Notes: generated by a model not told the origin, from the sequence alone. A DNA stretch of 64,000 nt from Pseudomonas fluorescens (GCF_902497875.1 NZ_CABVHY010000001.1:124001-188000); one strand, 5' to 3'. Shown: positions 35,189-45,053, numbered from the stretch's first letter. A program made the numbers and translations.

Positions 35189-37012
35189 ATGACCGACCCG
35201 TTTGATCCAAGTGCTTTTCTCTCCACCTGCAGTGGGCACCCCGGTGTCTATCGCATGTTCGACCGCGATGCGCGCCTGCTTTACGTCGGTAAAGCGAAAA
35301 ACCTGAAAAAACGCCTGGCGAGCTATTTTCGCAAGGCTGGCCTGGCGCCGAAAACCGCCGCGCTGGTCGGGCATATCGCGCAGATCGAAACGACCATCAC
35401 CGCCAATGAAACCGAGGCGTTGTTGCTCGAGCAGACGCTGATCAAGGAATGGCGTCCGCCCTACAACATCCTGCTGCGCGACGATAAATCCTATCCGTAT
35501 GTTTTTCTCTCGGATGGCGAGTTTCCGCGCTTGAGCATCCATCGCGGGGCGAAAAAGCAGAAGGGCAAATACTTCGGGCCTTATCCGAGCGCGGGTGCGA
35601 TTCGCGAGAGCCTGAGCCTGTTGCAGAAGACCTTCCTGGTTCGCCAGTGCGAAGACAGTTACTTCAAGAACCGCACGCGGCCCTGCCTGCAATACCAGAT
35701 CAAGCGCTGCAAGGCGCCCTGTGTCGGGCTGGTCGAACCTCAAGTCTATGCCGAAGATGTGCGCCACTCGGTGATGTTCCTCGAAGGCCGCAGCAATGCC
35801 CTGACAGACGAACTGTCCAGTGGCATGGAGCAGGCCGCGAGCACCCTGGATTTCGAACGTGCCGCCGAGCTGCGTGATCAGATCTCCCTGCTGCGACGGG
35901 TTCAGGACCAGCAGAGCATGGAAGGCGGTACCGGCGACGTCGATGTGGTCGCGGCATTCATCAATCCTGGCGGCGCCTGCGTGCACCTGATCAGCGTGCG
36001 AGGCGGGCGGGTGCTGGGCAGCAAGAACTTCTTTCCGCAAGTCGGTATAGAAGAGGAGGTGGCCGAGGTCATGGCGGCGTTCCTTGGTCAGTACTACATC
36101 AGCAGCCCCGAACGGGACTTGCCGAGCGAGTTGATCGTCAACGTCGTCCATGAAGACTTCCCGGTCATCGTTGCCGCCATCGAAGAGCTGCGTGGCCGTG
36201 AGCTGAGCATCAGCCACCGGGTTCGCGGCACTCGCGCGCGCTGGCAGCAATTGGCGGTGACCAATGCCGAGCAAGCGCTGGGCGCACGATTAGCCAATCG
36301 CCAGCATGTTGCCGCGCGGTTCGAGGCGCTGGCTGAAGTGCTGAACCTGGATGAGCCGCCACAACGCCTCGAGTGTTATGACATCAGCCACTCCAGTGGC
36401 GAGGCGACGGTGGCCTCCTGCGTGGTATTCGGTCCTGAAGGCCCGCTCAAATCCGACTATCGTCGCTACAACATCGAAGGCGTGACACCGGGCGATGACT
36501 ACGCGGCGATGCACCAGGCGCTGACTCGACGGTTCAGCAAGCTCAAGGACGGCGAGGGCAAGCTGCCGGATATTCTTCTGGTGGACGGCGGCAAAGGCCA
36601 GCTGTCGATGGCCCGTGACGTGCTCAATGAACTGGCGGTGCCTGACCTGATATTGCTCGGTGTCGCCAAGGGAGCAACGCGCAAGGCCGGGTTCGAAACG
36701 CTTTACCTCAATGACGCGGCCCATGAGTTCACTTTGCGCGGCGACTCCCCGGCCCTGCATCTGATTCAGCAGATACGCGATGAGGCGCACCGTTTCGCCA
36801 TTACCGGGCACCGCGCGCGCCGCGGCAAAACCCGCCGTACCTCAACGCTTGAGGGGGTCGCAGGGGTTGGCCCGAAACGCCGCCGCGAACTTCTCAAACA
36901 TTTTGGTGGATTGCAGGAGCTGTCTCGTGCCAGCATCGAAGAGATCGCCAAAGCACCGGGGATCAGTAAAAAGCTCGCGGAGTTGATTTATGCAAACCTG
37001 CACAGCGAGTAG
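35189..37012 (+). CDS. uvrC: Excinuclease ABC subunit C
   Basis: A 607-residue nucleotide-excision-repair nuclease that cuts both sides of a lesion with UvrB. Domains in order: GIY-YIG ([20 protein letters not shown]), the Cys-containing segment [13 protein letters not shown], the UvrB-binding region ([20 protein letters not shown]), the RNase H-like domain ([30 protein letters not shown]), and tandem helix-hairpin-helix ([20 protein letters not shown]). It begins two bases after gacA and is surely co-transcribed with it. Confidence 0.96.
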   Translation: MTDPFDPSAFLSTCSGHPGVYRMFDRDARLLYVGKAKNLKKRLASYFRKAGLAPKTAALVGHIAQIETTITANETEALLLEQTLIKEWRPPYNILLRDDKSYPYVFLSDGEFPRLSIHRGAKKQKGKYFGPYPSAGAIRESLSLLQKTFLVRQCEDSYFKNRTRPCLQYQIKRCKAPCVGLVEPQVYAEDVRHSVMFLEGRSNALTDELSSGMEQAASTLDFERAAELRDQISLLRRVQDQQSMEGGTGDVDVVAAFINPGGACVHLISVRGGRVLGSKNFFPQVGIEEEVAEVMAAFLGQYYISSPERDLPSELIVNVVHEDFPVIVAAIEELRGRELSISHRVRGTRARWQQLAVTNAEQALGARLANRQHVAARFEALAEVLNLDEPPQRLECYDISHSSGEATVASCVVFGPEGPLKSDYRRYNIEGVTPGDDYAAMHQALTRRFSKLKDGEGKLPDILLVDGGKGQLSMARDVLNELAVPDLILLGVAKGATRKAGFETLYLNDAAHEFTLRGDSPALHLIQQIRDEAHRFAITGHRARRGKTRRTSTLEGVAGVGPKRRRELLKHFGGLQELSRASIEEIAKAPGISKKLAELIYANLHSE

Positions 37013-37045
37013 AATGCCCAACTCACCTCGTAGCCAGTTGTGCCG

Positions 37046-37606
37046 ATGAATATCCCTAATCTGATCACCGTCTTACGCGTCCTGCTCATTCCGATCTTTA
37101 TTCTGTTGTTTTACCTGCCCTACCACTGGAGCTACATGGCGGCCAGTTCAGTCTTTGCTTTCGCTGCAGCCACTGACTGGCTGGACGGGTACCTGGCTCG
37201 CCGGCTGGAACAAAGCACACCGTTCGGGGCCTTCCTCGACCCGGTGGCCGACAAGTTGATGGTGGCGGTGGCCCTGGTGCTGCTGGTGCAAGAACATGCC
37301 AATTTGTGGCTCACGCTACCGGCAGCCGTGATCATCGGTCGCGAAATCGTGGTCTCTGCCTTGCGCGAGTGGATGGCGGAAATCGGCGCCCGGGCGCATG
37401 TCGCCGTCTCGAACATGGGCAAATGGAAAACCGCCGCGCAGATGCTGGCGCTGGTTATCCTGCTGGCCAACCCCTCGGACTTCAGCTTCTGGGTCCTGGT
37501 GGGTTACGCACTGCTGATGTTCGCGGCGGGGCTGACATTGTGGTCGATGCTGCAATATTTGCGCGCCGCCTGGCCGCACCTGAAGCCTGATGCTGAAAAG
37601 AAATAA
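37046..37606 (+). CDS. pgsA: Phosphatidylglycerophosphate synthase
   Basis: A 186-residue membrane enzyme making phosphatidylglycerol phosphate from CDP-diacylglycerol and glycerol-3-phosphate. The CDP-alcohol phosphotransferase signature is complete: [20 protein letters not shown] followed by LDPVADK (D-G-x2-A-R-x8-G-x3-D-x3-D). About four to six membrane helices are seen. ATG 37046 ([20 protein letters not shown]) is chosen over a GTG two codons upstream. It follows uvrC by 33 nt and precedes the tRNA-Gly gene. Confidence 0.95.
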   Translation: MNIPNLITVLRVLLIPIFILLFYLPYHWSYMAASSVFAFAAATDWLDGYLARRLEQSTPFGAFLDPVADKLMVAVALVLLVQEHANLWLTLPAAVIIGREIVVSALREWMAEIGARAHVAVSNMGKWKTAAQMLALVILLANPSDFSFWVLVGYALLMFAAGLTLWSMLQYLRAAWPHLKPDAEKK

Positions 37607-37673
37607 AACTTTTTTGAATCAAGGGGTTGACGGGGCATCAGGATTCTATAGAATGGCGCTCAGTTACCAAGAC

Positions 37674-37749
<76 letters not shown>

Positions 37750-37755
37750 AATATA

Positions 37756-37787
37756 GATCTACAGAGCTCCATTGAACTCTGTAGATC
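37756..37787. repeat. Perfect 11-bp inverted repeat just after tRNA-Gly
   Basis: GATCTACAGAG pairs exactly with CTCTGTAGATC across a ten-base loop, beginning seven nucleotides after the tRNA CCA end. It could fold in the tRNA precursor as a processing or stability element, or be part of the integrase attachment region. Confidence 0.6.
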
Positions 37788-37795
37788 ATTGAAAC

Positions 37796-37817
37796 AAGGA
37801 CCTTCGGGTCCTTTTTT
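37796..37817 (+). terminator. Intrinsic terminator of tRNA-Gly
   Basis: AAGGACC pairs with GGTCCTT across a TTCG-type loop, followed directly by a run of T. This strong intrinsic terminator ends the pgsA/tRNA-Gly transcript. Confidence 0.9.
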
Positions 37818-37971
37818 CGTTCCGACGGGAATCACTGACATCCAGCACCATCCAGTGTGTTTAAGTCCTGATTTAAGTCCAGGATTCTGACGCGTACTAA
37901 ATCGGTTTGTTGCTGGAGCAGTTTGCGTAGCGAGATGAGCATCTGGCCCTGACTCTGTTCAGGAGCTCGCT

Positions 37972-38229
37972 ATGGCACACTCGGAAATGGCTGTTCGGCA
38001 CGCCCGAATCACCGGTAATGACTACACGCTCGGTGACAGTGATGGCCTCACGCTCAATGTGACGGCCAGCGGCGGAAAACCCCGGCTTTTCCGTTACTAC
38101 TGGACGGGCAAGCAGAAGCGCATGTCCCTGGGTAGGTTAACCGATTCGCTAACGTTGATTGTCTTCGCATCATCACCTACAAAGACGACGAGTCAGATCA
38201 TTCAGCAGCCATCGGCCTGCTTTCCCTAA
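37972..38229 (+). pseudogene. Truncated tyrosine integrase (N-terminal stump)
   Basis: An 85-codon frame starting MAHSEMAVRHARITGNDYTL, then GDSDGLTLNVTASGGKPRLF and RYYWTGKQKRMSLG. This is the DUF4102-type N-terminal arm-binding domain of P4/phage-like tyrosine integrases, normally about 400 residues. Homology ends at about 38133; the rest of the frame runs into the 3' end of the opposing LysR gene by 57 nt. The catalytic R-H-R-Y domain is gone. Placed just after tRNA-Gly and reading away from it, it marks an old integration event. Confidence 0.8.
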
Positions 38230-39072
38230 AGAGCGATTTTGCATGTGAGCTGCGTAGATCGGAAGTGAGTCTGGTGTGCTCTGAAGTTCGGCGGCTAACT
38301 CAAGCGGCAAGAGGCGTCCTGAAGCCAGATGATCCGCAATAAGATGCTCTGGCATTCGACACCAACCGAACCCGGCGAGCAAAAAATCCAGCCGCCGTGC
38401 CAGATCTACAAACCGCCACTGGTGACTGCCCGTCACTCCATAGCTTGGGCCGTCGGGAGAAACCGGATCGGAAAGTACCAGTTGCACATAAGGCTTGAGG
38501 TCAGCAACCGTGGCCCGGCGGCCTAACTTGGCCAAGGGATGCCCGCTGGCTACTACTGGCCTGAGCCTGACGCTGAGCAGCGGCAGTGCGGTGACATCGT
38601 CGGGCACTGTCGGAATCAAAGTACAAAGCGCCAATGCCGCATCGCCGTTGCGCAATCGGCGCTCCGCGCCGCCTAAGCCTTCCGTAGAGAAACTCACCGC
38701 CAGATGCGGAAAAGCTTCACGTATAGCGCTGAGGCTCTCGATAAGCGGTGCACTGGGGACTAAAGGGTCTATAGCGAGTGCCAGTTCCGGCTCGACCCCT
38801 GCTACCGTGCTTGCTGCCATTGCTTCAAACTGGGCAGCGCTTGCTAGCACCGCGCGTGCTTGAACCACTAGCACCCTGCCTACCTCGGTCAGAGTTGGAC
38901 GATGGCCGCTCCGATCAAACAGAGTCACGCTTTGAACTGACTCAAGTGTGGCGATCGACTGGCTAATCGCGGATTGGGCACGCCGCAGGTGACGTCCCGT
39001 TGCCGAGAAGCTGCCTGTATCAGCAATGGTCACAAGAATCCGCAATTGATCCAAACTGAGATTTCCGATCAC
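38173..39072 (-). CDS. LysR-family regulator, divergent from azoR
   Basis: A 299-residue LysR protein: HTH in LSLDQLRILVTIADTGSFSA and HLRRAQSAISQSIATLESVQ, and a ligand-binding domain from about residue 95. It faces the azoreductase gene across 137 nt, the usual layout for a LysR regulator of azoR-type genes responding to quinones or electrophiles (inference). Its 3' end overlaps the remnant integrase frame, which suggests that the deletion that shortened the integrase brought this gene in. Confidence 0.9.
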   Translation of the reverse strand: MIGNLSLDQLRILVTIADTGSFSATGRHLRRAQSAISQSIATLESVQSVTLFDRSGHRPTLTEVGRVLVVQARAVLASAAQFEAMAASTVAGVEPELALAIDPLVPSAPLIESLSAIREAFPHLAVSFSTEGLGGAERRLRNGDAALALCTLIPTVPDDVTALPLLSVRLRPVVASGHPLAKLGRRATVADLKPYVQLVLSDPVSPDGPSYGVTGSHQWRFVDLARRLDFLLAGFGWCRMPEHLIADHLASGRLLPLELAAELQSTPDSLPIYAAHMQNRSLGKAGRWLLNDLTRRLCR

Positions 39073-39209
39073 GACCCATCACTTATACAGATGGAATCGA
39101 TCATATTTACATCACTCCTGCATAGAGGTCGCGTTGGGTAGAGTGTCGCACATCGCCTAAAGCGACAACGTAAAACATACCGCCGCGTGACCGCGCAGGA
39201 GCTCATTCC

Positions 39210-39824
39210 ATGTCCAGACTTCTTACCATTGAAACCAGCCCACGGGGGGACGCTTCAATCTCCCGGCAGCTCACTCGCAGATTTGTGGCAGCGTGGGAAG
39301 CTGCCCACCCTGGGGGCGCCATCAAAATACGGGATCTAACGCACACTCCTCTTGCGTTCGTGACAGGCCCCTGGTTACAGGCTTACTTCACTCCAGACGC
39401 CCAACAATCGCCTGAAATGAAAGCCGTGTTGCAGCTATCCGATGAGCTTGTGGCCGAGTTGCTGGAAACCGATCACCTGGTTATTTCAACGCCGGTCTAC
39501 AACTATAACGTCCCAGCAGCGCTCAAGGCGTGGGTGGATCACGTGGTACGTAAAGGCCTGACCTTGGGCTTTGATGGTAAAGGGCTGGTGACCGGTAAAA
39601 AGGCAACCGTGCTGCTCGCCTCGGGAGGGGTATACACCAGCGGCTCGCCGATTAGAGACCGTGACATTGCGACCCAATATCTGAAACTGATCCTGAACGT
39701 CCTGGGTATCACCGACGTCACCTTTATTGCGGCCGGCGGCGCTAAAGCTGTAGATCTCGGAGAAATCAGCATGCACGAATTTCTAGATACCTTTGATGAT
39801 CAAATTCAGAAACTGCTGGCTTAG
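39210..39824 (+). CDS. azoR: FMN-dependent NADH-azoreductase
   Basis: A 204-residue flavodoxin-like quinone/azo reductase. It begins [20 protein letters not shown] with the FMN phosphate site S-P-R-G-D-x-S, has [20 protein letters not shown] as the flavin ring motif and [18 protein letters not shown] later, all typical of AzoR. It uses NADH to reduce azo compounds and quinones in the cytoplasm. The divergent LysR gene probably controls it. Gene order after the tRNA-linked integrase stump suggests it may be on acquired DNA. Confidence 0.93.
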   Translation: MSRLLTIETSPRGDASISRQLTRRFVAAWEAAHPGGAIKIRDLTHTPLAFVTGPWLQAYFTPDAQQSPEMKAVLQLSDELVAELLETDHLVISTPVYNYNVPAALKAWVDHVVRKGLTLGFDGKGLVTGKKATVLLASGGVYTSGSPIRDRDIATQYLKLILNVLGITDVTFIAAGGAKAVDLGEISMHEFLDTFDDQIQKLLA

Positions 39825-39966
39825 ACAGCATTTTCCCTGGCCTGGACGATTGCGCTCTATCCAGCTCGCGTGGTTAAACGGGCATCCACTTATGTGGCAG
39901 CCGTTGGCCGAAGAAAAACTTAACGTCGTGTCCGGGATTAGTTGACCACTACACTTTTCATTTGTT

Positions 39967-41523
39967 TCAAAACCGCACCATCCCCAACCAAAGCCAGACG
40001 ACTTTCTCACCGTTAACCTGGGGCATCAGCGCCTCGTAATGAAATTTTTGCTCGGTTCCCGGTTTGTAGTCGCAGACCCACAGCCCCGGATAAGGACAGG
40101 GTTCGCCACTGCGCGCACGCATGCCGCTCACGGTCCAAAGCCAGCGAACGTTCTGGCCTTCATGCAATGGCAGGCGCTCATTCAACTGGACTGTGCAATC
40201 CACGCAGCGATCGAGCTCCATTTCCCAGCGACCGGCGCGCGGTGCCGGTTCGTTGCTGTTGGCTTGGCGGGCGGGCTCTGGGGGCGTTTGATCTGGATCG
40301 CGCTGCCAAAACACCGGGCTGTCACCTGACTCTGCGCTGAGCGCCGGCAGCATTTCCCCTTGCTTGAATTCGCGACGGGAACCCGCCATGCCGGGGACAA
40401 GCCACCACCCTCCCTGGTTGCACGCCATGCCTGCAACCATGCTCAACGGCTGAGCGGTTTGAGCAGGGGCGGCCGGTTTGGGTGTGATCAGGCGCGATGC
40501 TGCAGTTGGCCAATCGCTGTCGACATCGAAACGGGCCATCCAGCGTCGGCTGTCGGCGTCAGTAAAGCGCTCATTGGGATCACCGTCCCATTGGCCGAAG
40601 CCCAGCAGTCCCAAGTCGTCGTAGCGGATAGGCTTGAGGAGTTTGTTCAGGAACATGGGCAGTTCGGGCACGCCGTGTTCGACGGGATACAGCTCAGGCT
40701 GTTCGCCCAGTTCGATCCATTGGCCGCTGTGCAGTTCGGTGATGCTGATGCGTGGGTGAGCGAGTGCTTCGCGTACCTGTTCGCGGGTCAGGTCGAGTTT
40801 TTCTCGCCAGTGGTCGGCGAGCAGGAAGGCCCAGGTGGGGGGGCGGAGGCCGTTGGGCAACTCGTCGTCCATGCCATAGGCGTATTCGATGTCAAGTCCG
40901 TAGAAAGCCGGGGTAATCGCTCTTTCCCATGTGGTGACTTCCGCCCGTGTGCCATATTCCATCGGGTTGGCCATGGCGAAGCCGCTGTAGACCTGGTGGG
41001 CCTTGAGCCGGTCGATGGTCTTGAGCACGAACTGACGCCATGCGTCGCGGTTGTCCAGCCACCATTGCCAGCGGTAATGGAACACGATCCAGGAATACGC
41101 TGTTTTGGTTCCGTCACGCTTGTACCAGCCCCGCCAGAAGTGGCCAGCTGTCGTGGGGGAGGAGGCATGGTTGGTTTCGTCGGTGAACCAGAATTCGAAG
41201 TAATCGTCGTGATAGGCATCCATGGCTTGCATGCGAAGATCTGGCTCCTCCTCAGGATAAGGATGAGGGCGTTCTGCGTCTTCATGCATGGTCATGGTGT
41301 AAGGGTGGCCAAGCAATTGCTCGAAGGCTTCGTGGATATCCACCATTAGTAGCGCAATATCGACATGGTTATCAGGTTCGGGGGGGAAATAGAAACTGAT
41401 GAAGGGGCTGACGCTGTGGCGGGCCACCTCATCAGTACCCCAGTCGGTGTTGGGCCATTGCTTAAGCTCTGCAATAAACTCATCACGTTCTTCTTCATCA
41501 AACAATCTATGAGTGGTGCTCAC
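39967..41523 (-). CDS. Probable type VI immunity protein, DUF3396-like, with C-terminal extension
   Basis: A 518-residue cytoplasmic protein. Residues about 30-290 resemble the DUF3396 type VI immunity family (FISFYFPPEPDNHVDIALLM, GTKTAYSWIVFHYRWQWWLD, TPAFYGLDIEYAYGMDDELP, and LRPPTWAFLLADHWREKL). From about residue 360 comes a second part with GGWWLVPGMAGSRREFKQGE and a C-x2-C pair (DRCVDCTVQLNERLPLHEGQ), a tryptophan-rich module seen in type VI-associated immunity proteins. It is the last gene of the PAAR-VgrG-effector set and starts two bases after the effector stop, the expected place for the immunity gene. It is unusually large for an immunity protein; fusion of two modules is likely. 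Confidence 0.7.
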   Translation of the reverse strand: MSTTHRLFDEEERDEFIAELKQWPNTDWGTDEVARHSVSPFISFYFPPEPDNHVDIALLMVDIHEAFEQLLGHPYTMTMHEDAERPHPYPEEEPDLRMQAMDAYHDDYFEFWFTDETNHASSPTTAGHFWRGWYKRDGTKTAYSWIVFHYRWQWWLDNRDAWRQFVLKTIDRLKAHQVYSGFAMANPMEYGTRAEVTTWERAITPAFYGLDIEYAYGMDDELPNGLRPPTWAFLLADHWREKLDLTREQVREALAHPRISITELHSGQWIELGEQPELYPVEHGVPELPMFLNKLLKPIRYDDLGLLGFGQWDGDPNERFTDADSRRWMARFDVDSDWPTAASRLITPKPAAPAQTAQPLSMVAGMACNQGGWWLVPGMAGSRREFKQGEMLPALSAESGDSPVFWQRDPDQTPPEPARQANSNEPAPRAGRWEMELDRCVDCTVQLNERLPLHEGQNVRWLWTVSGMRARSGEPCPYPGLWVCDYKPGTEQKFHYEALMPQVNGEKVVWLWLGMVRF

Positions 41524-41525
41524 GC

Positions 41526-42404
41526 CTACCTCCTGTTTTTGTTGCCTTTGGGTGTGGAGTTGTTCTTTTCATCCGCTTCAAAACCAACGCAGTCTTCTGG
41601 CACCCGAAGCAGGGCCACTTTTTCCTTCCCGATTTTTTCCGGGTTTGTTCCTGTCTCGGGTGTCATAAGGGCCACATACCTTTTCATTTGTTTCAAAACT
41701 GCCCAATCCCCCGGAAACTTGATCTCAACCGCCGCAAACACATTGTCGGTTTCAAAGGGATCCTGTCGGTATTCAACGACCACCAGGTCGGGGGCCAGCA
41801 ACCCCTTCGGGCGCGGCCAAAACGGCTGGACGTTACTTCCGAACCGTTTCGGCCGCGTAGCAGGCTCACCCAGTAACGCCTTCTTACTGTTGCCGTTGTA
41901 GTTAGGTTCTGCCTTGAGTGGACTTCGCCATTCCAAGGCTTCGTCCACAGCCTCAAAAAACAACGAGGCGGTGAACTGCTTGAGGGCGATCTCAATAGTG
42001 GTTTGCACCGTATCGCCGGCAATTTTCTTGCGAATCCGGCGTGGCACCTTGATCGGCATCTGCAAGGCAACGGTGCAGACTTGGCTGATCGCCGGGCGAA
42101 AAGGCACTTTGCGTTCGATATACTCCTTGAATGTGATGTTCTCCTGGCCTCGTCGAGAAACCGTGCTGTTGCCGCCGCGATCTACGACGGCAAAGGTCGA
42201 ACTCTTGACGTCGATTTCGCGGGTCATTGCTTCAATGGTGGCCCGAAGCGTGTTCTTGATCTGTTGTCGGCGCTCGGCAATCTCCACCGCGAGTCGGGCC
42301 AGTTCGGCGGCGGTTTTGGTGTTTTCAAAAACCTGATTTGCACGGTAGGCTCGATAGGCACCATCGATAATCCGGGCGACAACGGGGGCTAGAGGACCTG
42401 GCAT
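41526..42404 (-). CDS. Putative type VI effector with VRR-NUC/PD-(D/E)xK nuclease domain
   Basis: A 292-residue protein. The N-terminal third (MPGPLAPVVARIIDGAYRAY, then a helical stretch) is probably for loading; the C-terminal part has APDLVVVEYRQDPF followed by NVFAAVEIKFPGDW. The spacing of PD and E-I-K with the KFPGD end matches the VRR-NUC branch of PD-(D/E)xK nucleases, which includes antibacterial type VI effectors of the TseV type. It should cut DNA in target cells. Its ATG overlaps the VgrG stop by one base and the immunity-like gene follows two bases later. No signal peptide is needed for this route. Confidence 0.75.
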   Translation of the reverse strand: MPGPLAPVVARIIDGAYRAYRANQVFENTKTAAELARLAVEIAERRQQIKNTLRATIEAMTREIDVKSSTFAVVDRGGNSTVSRRGQENITFKEYIERKVPFRPAISQVCTVALQMPIKVPRRIRKKIAGDTVQTTIEIALKQFTASLFFEAVDEALEWRSPLKAEPNYNGNSKKALLGEPATRPKRFGSNVQPFWPRPKGLLAPDLVVVEYRQDPFETDNVFAAVEIKFPGDWAVLKQMKRYVALMTPETGTNPEKIGKEKVALLRVPEDCVGFEADEKNNSTPKGNKNRR

Positions 42405-44770
42405 CAGTCGAGTTCTCCACTGTGTTGATCAAGAAAGCCATCAGGAAAAATGGCCTTGGTCTCTACGGGTGGGGCTTGATCATCGAAAGCCATCAGATAG
42501 GGCTGCCAGGTTTCGGTGATTCGCTGATCGTCGCGCATGATTGCCTTATGGGCCTGCACGGATTTGGAGGCCTCGGTAACCGTCCAGTCAGTTCCACCCT
42601 GGGGGCAAGTCAGGCCTTCGGTGAGTAAGGTGGCGCCATCGGTGATGCGATATCGATAGCCCGCGAAAGCACGTTGATCGTTCTTCAGCAACGTGTAACC
42701 TCCCAGGAATGCTCCAAGCGGTGCGGGAGGCGATGTTGGGCTACCAAGCGGATTGCCCGTACCGATTGCATCTGTGGTGACGGGGCCTTTGATCTTGATG
42801 GTCAGCCCGTCAAGGGTAATGCCATCGCTATCAATCGTGATGCTGCCACCGGGGGCTCTCAGAACAATGCGCTCGCCCGATGTGACATCGAACACCGTCG
42901 TTTTTTGCTCAATGCGTTGCCCTGCGGACAGGTAGTAGCGGTTGCGGACTGATTGCTCAGCACTGCCGCCGATCTGGATGTGATGGTCGGCGGCAATTTT
43001 GTCCTGTCGGTTGTTGGCAATTTCCTCGACTCGGTCCCCACCGATGCTGATGCGATGGTTACGGCCCAGCTTCTGGGTTCGATCACGACCCACCTCCAGA
43101 TGCTGGTCCTGAACAATAGCAATGCGCTCATCGTTGCCCACTCGCTCGCTGCGGTCATGGCCGATTTCAACCTGCTCGTCGTGTTCGACCTTCTCGCTTC
43201 GGTCGTTACCCACGTAGGTGGTGTTGTTGTGCTTGATGTGGACGTTCTTGTCTTTTTCGGCATGGATATAAATTTCTTCCTGCCCCAGCTCATCCTCAAA
43301 GCGCAGCTCATTGGAGCCTTCGCCCTTATGGGTTCGGCTCTTGATGGTCATCCGAGTTTTGTGTTTGGGCAGCGGGTAGGGCGGCAGGTTGGCCTGCCGG
43401 TACGCGCTCCCGGTGGCGATAGGCTGGTCGGGATCACCGTCCAGGTAGCTGATCACCAGCTCCTGACCCACGCGAGGGATGGCCATGGAGCCCCAGGTCG
43501 CCCCGGCCCAGCCCTGGGTGACACGGATCCAGCACGAGCTGTGGTCGTTGTTTTTGTCTGAACGGTCCCACGGAAACTGAACCTTGACCCTGCCCCATTC
43601 ATCGCAATAGATCTCTTCCCCCGGCGGGCCGACCACCGTGGCGATCTGCGGGCCGTCGATGCAGGGTTTGTCACGCAGTGGGGCTTTCCAGTCCGAGGTC
43701 CAGCGGATGGCGCTGGCCTTCATTTCATAAGACGTGCCGTGGCCGCTGCCAAACGATTCTTCCTGAAGACTGGTGTGCTGCTTGCCCTCGTGGGAGATGG
43801 AGATGGTGCGCCAACGGTCGTTGAAGTCCTCGCGCGGGTGGTCGCCGAGGTCGAAGGCCAGGCCCGGTTGCAGGCGCGCATCGTCGCCTTTGAGGTGAGC
43901 GAGTTTGGCATCGTTGCGTAGCGCGGCCAGGCGGGTCTTGGTAAAGGGCTTGCCGGCGATATCGCGTTTGTAGCGGCCGGGGTAGTCGTAGCGTTCGTAG
44001 TCCTTATGCTGGTTGTTCAGGTCCTGGTCGCCGGTGGCGGTGTGCTGCTGGTTGTAGCGCGGGTGAGTGAAGGTGTAGTCGCGCTGCACCTGCACGGCAG
44101 TGCGTACTTGTTCGGTGTAGTGGAAGCGGTTCAACGCCGGTTCCATGGAATCGCCGCCGGCCATGGGCTGGTAGATCACTGGGCAGTGTTTGTGGGTGCC
44201 GATGGTGCCCAGGCCGCCGACGCGGTCGGTAAGGACAAGGGTGTGGCCGTCGGCGCGGTGTTCGAAGGTGTAGAGCAGGCCTTCTTCGGCGGCGAGGCGG
44301 GCGATGAAGTCGAGGTCGGTTTCACCGGCTTGTACGCAGTATTCGCGCGGTTGGTGGTCGAAGCATATCTCGCTGTGGATGTCGGTCAGCTTTTGCTCAG
44401 CCAGCACGCTGGTGATGATGTTGGGCACGGTCTGGCCTTGGAAAATCCGCCAGTTGGAACGTAGGCCGAAACGCGCCAGGGTTGGTTCGACCACGGCGGT
44501 GTAGCGGGTGCGGCGAAAGCCGGTGTCGCCCTGGGTGAACAGGCTGACCAGGCCGTGGACATAACGCACCGCAGTGTCATCGCGCCAAATGGTGAACAGC
44601 GCAGCCAGGTCGAGCATGCGGTAGAAGTCGATGGTGGGATGATGGCTGACCAGTTCCAGCTTGAGTTGGAAGGGCTGAGACAGGCCTTCTTCAAGCGTGA
44701 ACGAAACCACCTCGAAGGGATCACCCCGTAGCGGTTCGAAGGTGTAACGCAGATCGCTTTGACGGGGCAT
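42404..44770 (-). CDS. vgrG: Type VI secretion tip protein VgrG
   Basis: A 788-residue spike protein. Residues 1-360 are the gp27-like base (FEVVSFTLEEGLSQPFQLKL, YVHGLVSLFTQGDTGFRRTR). A gp5-like OB domain follows (GPPGEEIYCDEWGRVKVQFP, WAGATWGSMAIPRVGQELVI), then the beta-prism with repeats (EKVEHDEQVEIGHDRSERVG) and a DUF2345-type helix. The last 100 residues (FLGGYTLLKNDQRAFAGYRY, then EGLTCPQGGTDWTV) form a small beta-sandwich-like extension, of the kind that recruits a specific effector. AAGGAGG lies just before the start. No T6SS sheath or membrane genes are in the window, so this is an orphan tip module. Confidence 0.93.
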   Translation of the reverse strand: MPRQSDLRYTFEPLRGDPFEVVSFTLEEGLSQPFQLKLELVSHHPTIDFYRMLDLAALFTIWRDDTAVRYVHGLVSLFTQGDTGFRRTRYTAVVEPTLARFGLRSNWRIFQGQTVPNIITSVLAEQKLTDIHSEICFDHQPREYCVQAGETDLDFIARLAAEEGLLYTFEHRADGHTLVLTDRVGGLGTIGTHKHCPVIYQPMAGGDSMEPALNRFHYTEQVRTAVQVQRDYTFTHPRYNQQHTATGDQDLNNQHKDYERYDYPGRYKRDIAGKPFTKTRLAALRNDAKLAHLKGDDARLQPGLAFDLGDHPREDFNDRWRTISISHEGKQHTSLQEESFGSGHGTSYEMKASAIRWTSDWKAPLRDKPCIDGPQIATVVGPPGEEIYCDEWGRVKVQFPWDRSDKNNDHSSCWIRVTQGWAGATWGSMAIPRVGQELVISYLDGDPDQPIATGSAYRQANLPPYPLPKHKTRMTIKSRTHKGEGSNELRFEDELGQEEIYIHAEKDKNVHIKHNNTTYVGNDRSEKVEHDEQVEIGHDRSERVGNDERIAIVQDQHLEVGRDRTQKLGRNHRISIGGDRVEEIANNRQDKIAADHHIQIGGSAEQSVRNRYYLSAGQRIEQKTTVFDVTSGERIVLRAPGGSITIDSDGITLDGLTIKIKGPVTTDAIGTGNPLGSPTSPPAPLGAFLGGYTLLKNDQRAFAGYRYRITDGATLLTEGLTCPQGGTDWTVTEASKSVQAHKAIMRDDQRITETWQPYLMAFDDQAPPVETKAIFPDGFLDQHSGELD

Positions 44771-44795
44771 GAAACCTCCTTGTTGTGAGTCCGGG

Positions 44796-45053
44796 TCAGT
44801 TGATCAGCCAGCTGGCATCGCCGTTTTCCAGGATTCCGCCGTGGTCGGTGGCGTCACCGATCCGTGCAACAGCTTGGCCCTCAATAGTCATCAAAGCCGA
44901 ACCGTTGGTAATTACGGCACCGCAACTGAGTGTGTCACCAGCGCGGGCGACAGCCCGGCCGTTGATAGTGAAACTCCCCGATCCACTGGCGACAGTGACC
45001 GGGCCACACGCTGGACAAGCATGGTCGTGACCGACCAAAACGACGGCAGGCAT
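44796..45053 (-). CDS. PAAR-domain tip protein
   Basis: An 85-residue PAAR protein that sharpens the VgrG spike. PAAR repeats are clear: VLVGHDHACPACGPVTVASG, GRAVARAGDTLSCGAVITNG and GQAVARIGDATDHGGILENG, with His and Cys residues that bind zinc at the tip. It is the first gene of the module, 25 nt before vgrG, and is not fused to an effector. Confidence 0.93.
   Translation of the reverse strand: MPAVVLVGHDHACPACGPVTVASGSGSFTINGRAVARAGDTLSCGAVITNGSALMTIEGQAVARIGDATDHGGILENGDASWLIN

Noticed and set aside
39967..45053. A complete type VI secretion system
   Set aside because: Only tip, effector and immunity genes are seen; no sheath, baseplate, membrane or ClpV genes in the window.
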